From the NCBI RefSeq assembly GCF_022376445.1, contig NW_025955198.1:1-60379 (forward strand): a stretch of DNA of 60,379 bases. Direction: 5' to 3'. The translations under genes and the position numbers were made by a program. Within the stretch, counting starts at the first letter, position 1. Each line of letters begins with the position of its first letter. Source of the DNA: Fomitopsis serialis. Taxonomy: Eukaryota > Basidiomycota > Agaricomycetes > Polyporales > Fomitopsidaceae. Positions 22,662 through 33,041 of this stretch are shown here, piece after piece. The notes below the pieces were generated by a model. It ran no database searches. It was given only the letters and a program-made list of their open reading frames with translations, and was not told the origin of the DNA.

Positions 22662-24091
22662 ATGAACCCGCCAGGTAGATGCGCCTGTCCTCGGACCAGA
22701 ATGCCTGTCTACTATCTAGTATACTGTAACAGCGATGACGCGTCGGAGATGCACATCCTGCCGGTGTGCCCTCATTCTCGCTTGGTCCAACTCCCCCATC
22801 TTCAGGATACCACTAGACACGTTTCACGCGTCTGGAGAGGATCCCCGAATAGTGGATATGGATCAGTACCGCACGACTTCCCCCAAAGCGCACAATCTAT
22901 TGTGCACTTGGACAACATAGGTGAGACATTGCACATACATAGCACAGCAACTTGAAGAAGTGGACTAACGGTCGGCATCGTCACACCTTCCAGCTACCGG
23001 GACACAAGATATGTGGGGCGGATGGTCCATCGGTTCCCCCGCTCGCCCTGCCTCCGCTCCCCCGCATCTCGTCCAAGAGACGGTTACGAGGAATCATGGG
23101 ATTACCGGCGGATGGGATCAGGCAGACGCCCATCTGCCCACGTCAGACGCTTCGCGCGCGGCACTGGTAAACGACTTTTTGCCAGCTGCAGGTCTCATCC
23201 ATCCGAGTGGCGAAGACGGTCTGCGCCTTCGTATCAGCGATGGCAGCGCAAACCAGGGTTTCGACCCTTTCACCGATGTGGAGAGGCTGGCCGGAGACAG
23301 TGGGGGCGGCGCAGGCGCACCGCCATGGATCGTGGGCAGAATTGGCTTTCCTGCCTTCGAGAATATGGGCGAGCGAGGCGCCCAAGCTAATGTAGCCGGG
23401 GCGGCTATTCCGGGGCAGGACTTCACTGGAGCACTTGATAGTGTTGACCAAAGGTCCGCTCCCGCTCGTCCATTACTCGACATTGCGCCGCTAGGTACCC
23501 CAGCTACAGATGGCATGCAGGTCACAAGAAACGAGACTCACCCAGACGATTTGTCATCTGCTACGAGTCCAATGTCTGCGGGAGAGACAGACGCTGCCCT
23601 GTCGTTCGGGAGGGCTAGCGTACCTGAACACGCATCCAGCAACGAGCTTCAGTAAGCCGCACATCACGAGTTGCAAATGGATCGCTTACCCAATTCTTCG
23701 CAGATTGCCTTCGTCCGTGCCAGGGAACACAGTAGACAGTGGCGTCAGCAATGCACCTACTGCGCATCGCCGCTGCATGTTCGGTGGCGCGGAGTGTTCA
23801 CATCCCCTCATAGACGTGACGCCACGGGGAATCAAAGACCATGTCGAGAAACATCACGTCTCCGAGTTGGTCTACAATACGGACAAGGTCCAATGTCGAT
23901 GGCGGACCGGGGTAGAATGCGGGAAGTGGTATCTAGGCATGCACGGCCTCGCCAAGCACATTGCCACCGTGCACCTCAGGGTTACAGAGGTGCTGTGTCC
24001 GTATTGTAATGGTGCCTTTTGTAGGAAAGACGCACTCGATCGACACATCCAGCGTAACTGTACGATGGCAAAAGTAGCCACGCGTCCATGA
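22662..24091 (+). CDS. C2H2/C2HC zinc-finger protein, array copy 4 (434 aa)
   Basis: Exons 22662-22920, 22994-23651 and 23704-24091 join in phase. The long middle part (exon 2) is Gly/Ala/Pro/Asp-rich and probably disordered. The last exon holds finger 1 (C-x6-C-x14-H-x4-H, starting CMFGGAEC), finger 2 (C-x7-C-x12-H-x4-H) and finger 3 (C-x2-C-x12-H-x4-C, starting CPYC). It is closest to the next gene (24826-26047), same strand and about 730 bases away: shared 'GG-x-ECSH', 'DVTP-x-GIK' and RKDALDRH/RRDALDRH. The two look like a recent tandem duplication. The first exon and start are uncertain, since an intron inside 22672-22732 is also possible. Confidence 0.78.
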
Positions 24092-24825
24092 CTGTAGATT
24101 CGCGTTTGGGTAGGGACACGGCTGGGTGGGTGCCACCGGCGAGTGCCAGCCGCGCGCGCAAGCGGTCGTCGACACTACTAGACTCCTCGATCGGAATGTG
24201 ATGTCACCTGTTGAATGATGCGAGTCAGCATGATTCATGAATGCCGCCTTAGTACTACGTAGGACGTGACGTGTTGACAGGAAGGACGTGTGGCGATACT
24301 TGCCGCGCTTGTTATTGACTCTTGAATATTGAAGACTTACACACAAACTTCGCGCAGCGCCCGGGTTCGCAGAGTCAGGCGGTGAAGCTTGAAGAAGGAA
24401 GCACTCACCAATGAGACGATTATGTCTACGACGTAGCGAGTATAGCTCCCATAGACGGGCACGCCTTCCGCTTAGAGAACCAGATTAAGACGAATCGTGT
24501 TGGCCGGACATACTTACCGGGCAGATCTGAACTATGGCAGCCCAATCCATGATTCATTCCCCATGAGAGGTGGACAAAGGTGGACAGTGGCCAGGGAATA
24601 TTGAGACTTTCGGTATTTGTCCATCTCGCTTCCGATCCTAAATAGGCATGACACCTGAGGCCTGGGCGCTCAAGCGGGCCACAGTCAACATATAGCGATG
24701 CACGGGCGATGCAAGAGCTGCGTGGAGATCCACCGATGCACATTCTATGACATTACAATCCGCAGTATAAGTAGCAAGTACTACGTCTCCCATATGCAGC
24801 AAGGAGGCCTACCTCCACAACCACA
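24092..24825. other. Intergenic between two tandem finger genes
   Basis: It should contain the 3' end of the upstream gene and the promoter of the downstream one. No additional gene recognised. Confidence 0.4.
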
Positions 24826-26047
24826 ATGCCGCTTTTCATCGTTTGCAACGACGTCTTCCAAGCGATAGAATTGTACCGCCACGCTATACAAGACATGGAT
24901 CCTCGATTCACAAGCGGGCCCGTCTGTATCTCTTGGAGAGATCCAATTGGTAGTCCTGGCGCCCTGCACGGCGACCACGCGCAGAATCCCGTACCCGTCT
25001 TCCTAGGCCAGCGGGAAGGTGTGTCTTAGTCGTCACTGCCAGACGGACTGATTAAACTCTGCGGCAGAGGGACCACTGGGTACTACCTACGGCGACGCTC
25101 CGTTTCCTAGCGCTGCACCTCCTATGACCGAGCAACAGCTTCTCGTAGGAGACAGCGGCTGGCCCTGGTGTGAGCCCAACAACGCCGTTGTTGAACAACC
25201 TCAAGGTCCGCTGGAGTCGGACTCTTCACGGACCGCGACGGACTTCACCTTCCCCGACATGTCGGACCTAATCCCTGCTCTTGAAGAGTACGACGTCGGT
25301 GACGACGAGCGCACGGCACCCCGCAACCATGTGCAGGAGTCAGCCTTCGCATCTACGCTGGACATAGCGCTACCATTTTTCGGCTTCGACTTCCCTGCCG
25401 AGATGCACGTGCCCGACGCAGCCGCCCCAGCGGATGACCACATCGACATTGACATCCGCGAGGAACACATACATGACTGTCTTGCACAGTCCTGTTCCAC
25501 GCAGCAATGCGTCAACGTATCGTCTTCTAGAGCCCCCATCGAGCCGTATGAGCCTGCCGGGATGCCCACCATAACGACGGACGTGCTGGGAGACATTCCT
25601 GGAGAAACAGTAGAAGAGGCTCAGTGAGTCGCAAGCGCATATCATCCGATGTTTGGCTCACTGACCGGTGAACCCAGTTTTGCTCTCCGCACGCTCTCAC
25701 CGACGAACTCTCCCAACGATGGTGTCACACCCCTCCCCGACCACACTTGCTCCTTCGGTGGTCTCGAATGCTCGCACATTCTCGCGGACGTTACGCCGCT
25801 CGGCATCAAAAAACATCTCGAGGTCGAACACCCATCGCAATTGCTTTTCAGCAAGGGGAAGGTTCAGTGTCGATGGGATGACTGCGAGAAGTGGCTCACG
25901 GGGATGCACAACCTCACGAAGCACATCGCTGCTGTGCATCTGAAGAGCAGCCAGGTGTGTTGTTCCCAGTGCGGTGCCCCCTGCAGTCGACGAGATGCGC
26001 TCGATCGGCATATGCGGCGTAACTGCCACAGCCAAGTCAACGGTTGA
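24826..26047 (+). CDS. C2H2/C2HC zinc-finger protein, array copy 5 (372 aa)
   Basis: Exons 24826-25018, 25068-25623 and 25678-26047, all in phase. Exon 2 encodes an acidic region (for example IPALEEYDVGDDER and HIDIDIREEHIHD) that could work as a transcription-activating segment; this is inference. Fingers: residues about 274-301 (C-x6-C-x14-H-x4-H), 314-337 (C-x4-C-x12-H-x4-H) and 345-366 (C-x2-C-x12-H-x4-C), with the linker HLKSSQVC. The finger 2 spacing is the most compact in the family, and I use this copy as the reference. A start at the ATG at 24898 (MDPRFTSG) is an alternative. Complete, no defects seen. Confidence 0.85.
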
Positions 26048-26399
26048 GATGCACGCATGAAAGCTACGACGATCGAAACAATGAGAAACGCAGACGCACG
26101 CAGGAAATCATGATTGACTTAACTTACCTAAAACATATTGTGTACACTCTGGCCTCACTAACGCTTCCCTCCACGTTCCCCTGTACCCCGACTCCTCGTC
26201 TTGTTGAGAATGTGTATTGACATCCCGCGCGCTGTCAAAATCGCATCGTCACGCTGACTTACTCTTCCACCATACCAGTCTATAATGTATCATGTGATGG
26301 ATACGTTGCCCCTTAGTAGCTTGCGTCAAAAAGTAGAGGAATCATTATAGCCTTCTAGCATGCCAAACACAACCACGATACAGTCCAAATGCGACAGCC

Positions 26400-27602
26400 T
26401 TACCTGCCCTCCCTCTCCAGCCGCAACCGCGCCTGCTCCAGCGCCCGGTACACGTCCGACGCAAAGCTTCCGCCAGATGGCAAACCCAGGAACTTCTCCA
26501 GTGCGGGCACCGCCGCACGCGTCAGGAGGAGATGCGGACGGCCTGTGTCCGCTGCCCCAGGACAGCCCTTCGGCGTCTCTGACGCGGACATTGGCGTCTC
26601 GCTTGCCTCAACGTCTACATCGCCACCCCGTTTCGCGCTCACGTTCCCCGCCGAGTACGATGAACCAGGATGCGGCGTCTCTGGCGCCTCAGGGTCTGGC
26701 GGTACGGGCGCGTACTCTGCGTAGAGGGCGTCGAGCTCGGATGAGGCTTGCGGGAGGACCGCGCCCCGCTCGACGAACGACTCGAGGTACTGCGAAGCCT
26801 TGAAAGCGCGGTAGTGTGACCATGCCCGCCACGCACAGAAGAAGAATGGGAAGTTGGGGATGATCGCTGTGGGTTTCAAACGTCGCATGAGCAGCGTGGT
26901 TAAGGAGAAGAGACGCGTGACGTACGGATGAGCATGAACGGCGCCGTCAGAGGGGAAACTGCGAGCCAGACGATGGCGCCTTTCTTATGGCGCGGTGTCC
27001 GCTTCTCCAGAAGGGCACGCAGGTGCGGGATTGGGGACTCGCATGCGGACGAAGGGTAAATGAGTGGAATCTATCGTGTAGCGCGTCGATCGTTCAAGTA
27101 TAAGGGAGAGTGCTGCGTCAACTGATGGGCACGTGTCTTTGAGAATAGACTCAAACGACTGACCGTCGGACTGTCGGTGGGCTTGATCGTATCCTTCCCT
27201 CCAACGTGTAGAAGCTTCGGACCGAGCGAGGTGTCAAACGACTTCAGCGCCAGCTCCTCAAAGTCGAGGCGGTCTACAAGCCGTTCGCCATACAAAAAGG
27301 ATTTACGCTGCATAGCACAGTTATCTCAGTATTGAGAGACACAGCGGCCGTGGAAATGACGGAGCCACATAACGTACTCTCCAGTTCCCCTCCGGTGCCT
27401 TGCCCAATCCTGCCCAGAGGTCCGCAGCCTTGTTCTGCACCCATGCTGCCCAGTTACGAGTCTTGCCTTCCATGGGGGGCGGGGTTACGAAGTGATAATA
27501 GGTAAGATGCTCGACAACCCCGTGGCTCTTGCGCGCAGAAGGCGTTGCGAGCGGCAGCGCGATGATACGGACAGCGCGCTTGGTGGAGGGTATGACAGAC
27601 AT
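26400..27602 (-). CDS. Mitochondrial K+/H+ exchange-related protein, Mit_KHE1 type (326 aa)
   Basis: Minus-strand exons 27602-27378, 27307-27164, 27070-26926 and 26866-26400 join in phase. The order of conserved blocks fits the Mit_KHE1 family (yeast YDL183C relatives): MSVIPSTKRAVRIIALPL at the start, LTYYHF, a tryptophan-rich region (W-x2-W-x9-W), then IPLIYPSSACESPIPHLRAL, KRTPRHKKGAIVW, and a hydrophobic hairpin around residues 153-184 containing PLTAPFMLI and PNFPFFFCAW. Family knowledge places these proteins in the mitochondrial inner membrane with a role in potassium/proton exchange; I infer the same here. The C-terminal 120 residues are variable. The stop overlaps a possible donor (AGGTAAGG at the end), so a short extra exon cannot be excluded. 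It shares a 298-base promoter region with the divergent gene at 27901. Confidence 0.86.
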
Positions 27603-27900
27603 GCTAGAGATGCCCCTCCTTTCATGCAGATTATTTGGGAAGCAGAAGAGGAGAGCGGGGACGACGGCGGAGAGGAGGGTGCCAGTGTCTTTTGAGGGTA
27701 CGACGCGCGGTGGAGCGGCGCGCCCGCCCCCGCCCTGGCTGGGTCGTCAGTCACGTGCCCGTAAACGCCACTTGCGCGTCCAATGCGCGTCTCGTCGACC
27801 GTGTACAGTACGTCGACCGAGTAGACAGTACAGCCATCTCACAGTCTACGGCACCGCTCGTCGACATCCATCCTCCCATATTGTCGCCCCTACCTCATAC
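27603..27900. promoter_or_regulatory. Shared divergent promoter region
   Basis: The 298 bases separate the start codons of two head-to-head genes (minus-strand Mit_KHE1-type, plus-strand hypothetical). The region is GC-rich with no clear TATA box, as is common for paired housekeeping genes. Confidence 0.45.
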
Positions 27901-28383
27901 ATGTCGGCAATGAATGACGATCTCGATCCACAGTCCTCCTCGGATTCCGACGACTCGCCTCCGCCCGCCGCTGCGAATGAGCGTGGCATCGAGCGCACCA
28001 TCTCAGCAGGCTCGTCCAGGGGATTCTTCTCGCAGTTCACTGGCGAGAGTCTTGGCGCGCACTTTGGCGGAGGCTCCTCCAAACGTCGTGGCGGGCTGAC
28101 ATTTGGCGGCAGCTCGCGCGACACGAAGACCAGGAGGCGCGAGGACTCCTTCGGCACAGGGCTTGGTAGGAGGGGTGGACCTTCGCTCCCATGGGATCAG
28201 AGGGAGCAGGGTTCTTCCCTGAGGCAGAAGGATGAACTTGTTGACACACAGGTGGTGGAGACTCTCCGTACTCGTACGTCGTATAATCTACATGGGAGTG
28301 CTCGTCGGGTACTGATCAGTCGCCACTCATCCTTAGAAATCGGCGATCCATTTGATGATAGGGTACTCCAGTCATTCAAGTGA
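27901..28383 (+). CDS. Hypothetical conserved-looking protein (139 aa when spliced)
   Basis: The frame from 27901 is open to the stop at 28381-28383. The N-terminal half is Asp/Ser/Pro-rich, followed by Gly/Ser/Arg segments (GGGSSKRRGGLTFGG) and a better structured end, RQKDELVDTQVVETL. A typical intron, 28274-28336 (GTACGT, branch-like TACTGAT, TTAG), is 63 bases, a multiple of three without stops, so both retained and spliced forms are translatable. Splicing gives a tighter C terminus containing QIGDPFDDRVLQSFK. I do not recognise the family. The divergent arrangement with a mitochondrial gene suggests shared expression. Confidence 0.65.
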   Translation: MSAMNDDLDPQSSSDSDDSPPPAAANERGIERTISAGSSRGFFSQFTGESLGAHFGGGSSKRRGGLTFGGSSRDTKTRRREDSFGTGLGRRGGPSLPWDQREQGSSLRQKDELVDTQVVETLRTRTSYNLHGSARRVLISRHSSLEIGDPFDDRVLQSFK

Positions 28384-29567
28384 GATACGAGGTGCGGCTG
28401 GCTTTGTATCTTTGTCGTCCCACATTCCTCATCCGGTATTGCTAGGAACATGGAAGTGCAACATCGACGGCTGACTCGCCGTCATGTTCAATCGACATGA
28501 TTCCAGTTATCGCAAGCGTGTCTTGTACTATAGTCCCGATTCTGTACAGCTACCAAATACTACGAGCCAATCGTCAAGACCACGATGCTGGCGACAAGAA
28601 TGAAAACTGAAACAAGAGATACACAAACTCAAGCGCTTAGTGTTGGACGCGGGCGCGCGGGGATCCAGGAGGTGAATGTCGTGTTTGTCCGTATGCAGAA
28701 TGTTGTGCACGCTCAATCGTGATAAGCTGGCAAATGAAAGAACGCCGTATCGTCGGTCTTTGTAAATTGTAGACACCCACACATGTTACACACCCTCCTG
28801 CCCGGGACTGAGGATATGAACGTCAAAAGAGAGTTTTGACTTAGTCTCCCACAGTCGAATCCAACTGTCAAGATGGAGCGGCTGATTCCATTTTGAGTTC
28901 AGTAGACTCCCTGAATCGCTTGATGGAGCAATGATAGCTGGTGGACTCGACGGCGAAGATTCATATTCCTAACTTCTGTGATCTGGCGTCGTGAGGTGTG
29001 TCGCTTGTTCATGATGCGCATCGGATCTTCCTCAGCTATGGGACCACTATCGCGTTCTCATCTCTTGATGAAATTGCCCGAACACGCTGTGAGTGATTAG
29101 GATTCGTTTCGCTCAACACATGTGTTGACCAGAGTGCATACTAGGACAGAACCTCGCGCCGCATATGTCCAATGTGCATTGGCATGGACGAATACTCGTG
29201 CGTCGTCTGGAGCTGAGGCTTGCGCGTGAACCCTAAAGGTTCTTTGTAACATACTACTATTGGTAGAACAGAGCTTGTGAACCGAAGCAGAAGTAGCTCT
29301 TATCATCACCTTCCCTTGAGATGAGATGGCGCTTGACCGGCGCACATCTGCGCACACCCTATCAGCATGGCGTGTTTACGGATTATCGAGTCTTGACAGA
29401 CACTTCGATTCACGTCGACTCTGTAAATCAGCCCCGCGAGTGACAAAATACTCCGACAGTTCTAGGCAAATTCTAGGGAAGCCTATCATACGCTGCTAGT
29501 ACCCTACATCCGCCACGGAAAGTTCTTCAGAACATATGAGAAAGAAGCGTAGGCATACTCACAAGCT
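28384..29567. other. Intergenic, no gene recognised
   Basis: AT-richer than its surroundings. Only short open frames without domains on either strand. Confidence 0.45.
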
Positions 29568-30740
29568 TCACAAAACAAATTCGTGCACGTCTCTGCAATG
29601 TCGCTTATACGTGTCCCGGCGCGCGAACGAGCGATCACATCTGGTGCACTGCACACGCTCCCTCTGCAAATGCACCTCTGCGACGTGCTTGCCCATGCCC
29701 TGCGGCTCAACGAAGCACTCGCAATCAGGCCACGCGCAAGGTATTTGATCAAAGTCATCCGGGGTCGTGCGCATTGTGTCGGCGTGGTATACCTCGAGGT
29801 GTTCTTGGACCTTCCAATCAGGGCCTTCGGGGATCGCGTCAAGACGCCCGCAAATCTCGCATCGAGTTCTGCGGGTTCCGTAAAGCACAGGGGCACTGGC
29901 GACGTCGTCGAAGCCCTCATTCACACGGGATTGGTGAGCCAGGTGTCTCCGCTGCTCAGTGAGGTATCGAGCGTCGGTGATCGGAACCGCGTCCGAGTCG
30001 GTGGGAGGTAGGGCGTCCGGATTGCCTTGAACCGGGAAGTTGACGCTGCCATCGCCGTGATAACTCCGGTTTGCGTTCTATGTTTCATCTGTCTCTGTTA
30101 TCCGCTCAATAATAGTTTAGATCAACAATACGCACATCCGTGGGGCCGTTCGTGTCACTGCCACGGTCTCGCTGGCCCGTAGTAGAGTAGTCAACGTCGG
30201 AAGGTGGAGAACCAAGCCCATCTTGACTTTGTCGCTCTAAGCCGGCGTTTACTGAAATTGGGAATGACGAGGTGAGCACGTTGGTTCGAATAAAGACGGT
30301 TAGGTGACATACTGACCTCCGAGCGATGGGTAGACAGTATCATCGTCGACAGCACTGCGAGGAGCACCAAGCGACAATATAGACGCATCGCGATCCTGCG
30401 CATGGGTGTAGTGCGGTGAAGGAGCCTCAATTGATATGCGTGCATCGTCCCAATCGGTAGAAGCATCCAAGGCAGCACGAAAGCTATGCTGATCGCGATG
30501 TGTTCGGCTTGTGGAGGGGCTGGAATGATTGGATAGGACGTGTGGCGTGAGGGAGGGATTGTCGTGCGAGTGGTTTGCCCCGTAGTCAACAGGCGTCGGT
30601 GATGCATCCGGGCCCATAGCGCACGGATGGTCATCAAGAGTAACAGACTGCCCTGTGGGCGAATGCGCAGGCGAGCTCAGGCGCATCAGAAAGTCGCCAT
30701 CGGGAGAATGCGCCATCTCGACATCGTCTGAGACTTGCAT
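29568..30740 (-). CDS. C2H2 zinc-finger protein, array copy 6 (about 349 aa)
   Basis: Minus-strand exons 30740-30317, 30251-30136 and 30077-29568 join in phase. The leader is Ser/Pro/Asp/His-rich. The finger domain near the C terminus has C-x2-C-x16-H-x4-H (starting CEIC), C-x4-C-x11-H-x4-H (starting CAWPDC) and a classical last finger C-x2-C-x12-H-x4-H (starting CTRC; helix ARRDTYKRH). Unlike most of the array, the last ligand is His, not Cys. The start is uncertain: an upstream ATG near 30833 (MSGPALSLSTD) can be spliced in phase to the Asp of DVEMAHSPD within exon 1, giving a longer and perhaps truer N terminus. No defects seen. Confidence 0.78.
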
Positions 30741-30833
30741 TATGGGCAACGAGGAAGAGTCCTGCGAAAGGTGGGAGCGCGATTGGAGCCTTCAGCTGAC
30801 TATCCGTGCTCAAGGAAAGAGCTGGACCTGACA

Positions 30834-33041
30834 TGACGAGGCCGTCGTGGTTTATTAACCCCCCGAGGGACTGTGTTAATGAAGGCACGAGACGGCACGA
30901 TACGCCGGAGCTGGCTACAAGAGGGTTCACAAGTTGTGACCAATACTTGACGGAAATGAAGGACAAAATGACCTCGCCGTCACCACGATTCCCGGGTGAG
31001 CAAGCTCCGCACAATCAGTTCTGTTGTCAATTTCCACCCAAGCCATTTTCTGTATTTCGTTCGTTAACCAGCACCATGTGCGCGAGAGAAAACGGATACA
31101 CGTACGTGGCGAAGTACCTGTGCGCGTCTCGAGTCGGCGGCGACAAAGAATCTTGCTGAACTGGCGCTGGGATCCTAGTACACTGATGAGAACGGCGGCC
31201 GCGTGACAAGAGGGATTGTCGCACAAGTGCGAGGGGGTCCTACGTGTGATGCGGAGTGACTGACCTCTTTACAAAGGATAAACCTCGACATCAGCCCCCC
31301 TCAGCGTGAATGCGCACTGTCAGACACAAGCACGGAACACCACGCACTGTTTGCCGTGCATCAATCTGAAGAATGTTCTGCATTCACTCAGGAAAGTCCT
31401 AACCAGTATGATAGGTACCAAGTCGTATGGTAGTCCTCGCCGTCCCCTTTCACTGCACATGACTAGGTTGGTGGGTGCCGTTGTGTGAGATACTGAGGCC
31501 GACGTGATGTCTGTGCGGCAGACGCCGAAGCCTAATGATGAGATGCTGGTCGAGAATGCTCTTTCACAAGGGACACGTCGAAGACAGTCTTGCCGATGTA
31601 TGAACATGGCTCAGAATCAAGTCCAGGGAGGAGACAAAGCTGAGACGACACCCGACTAGCACTCACGCCTCAGGCAGCGCCCTCGAGCGGCACGCCATCT
31701 ACAAGCTTTCGCGCGTCGTTGTTAGCTCATCGCCCGTGCTTAGGATGATCCCTAGGATGTCCGACCTCTAGTGTTGATCTACGACGGCCAAGTATTATTA
31801 GTCCGGGTCTGAAAACATGGCTAGGTGACGCACCTTCAAATCAGTATCCCATCGAGATCAATCCACGTTGGCTATTGGGAGAGCATGTTCCTCACGAGGG
31901 TTTCTGAAAGGTCACGACTCGTGAGTAATCTTGACGAGCTATTCCAGGCTATCCCAGCGACTCACAAAATCTCGTTTCGGTAGCCGTTAGAGCAGTTAGA
32001 GAGGCAGTGTGCCCACACTGGCGCGTATGCTGCGTTGAAGGTAGCCTTTCATCATTATGTGGAGAAGAATGTTAGGTACGTAGACAATTGTCTCGAGTGG
32101 TCCTTTGCTATTCAGCCGCAAACCATGTAGATGGAGATCTTCCTCATGGGCCGCTACTGTAATCCAATGCAATCGGCAAGCAGGCTACCCGGAATTTCCT
32201 CGCCCAGCCATACGTGCCCCGATCCTTCTCCGTGAAGCTGCACGACTGGGTCGCTGGGATCGACTTCTAGAGTCTTGACGTACCGGTAGTGCAGCCTAGG
32301 TGCAGCGAACGGCGCGAGGTAACGGGACTGAATCGGGCGACTGTACATCCAGGTGGCCACACAGACGAACGAGCTCAACAGATGGCCGCGAAAGGCATAT
32401 GTGACTCATTGGGCCGTGAGTCGGATGAGGACTTGGGAGAAGATGTGTGCAGTTACCTGATTAGGTAAGTCGCGCTTTGCCGATCCCGTCGTGATCACGT
32501 GATCACTTGAGTCGCGATGAAGGACCAATTGCAACGCGCGACTCGCACGCACGCAACGCCGCGACACTGGCATAACATGTATACGACATCGAATAAATAA
32601 AGAGCACCCCATGCTACACTCAGTCAACGGAGAAGTTGAGTGGTGCGATCACCCACGCGGCCGAAAGAATAACAGACCCTGACTGCTGAGCGCTGAGTGC
32701 GCACTGGCGCGAGTCAAAATACCAGGTGGCACGGACGCAGAGTGGGAACACCAAGGTATGCTACTAATAGGTGTTGATTTATCTTTGCTGTGGTGCTTAG
32801 AACACAACTGGGTGCAACAGTGATCCTTCGTTCTCGGCGCCCCGTTCAAGGCCTTCAAAGACAGGGCAAGACCGACTCGGAGGGGTTAGCTGCGGGGAAG
32901 GGAGCAGGGAATGTATAAATACATAATAGATGAAAGGTAAACCAATAAAGGCGGCACTACGCAGAGGCATGGCTGACAGTACTACTAGTACAATGCTAAT
33001 AGTACCTATCTATTCAGGCCTCCGATCTTATGCTCCACGCA
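30834..33041. other. Intergenic, no gene recognised
   Basis: Many short frames on both strands, none with a domain or coherent intron structure. Confidence 0.45.
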
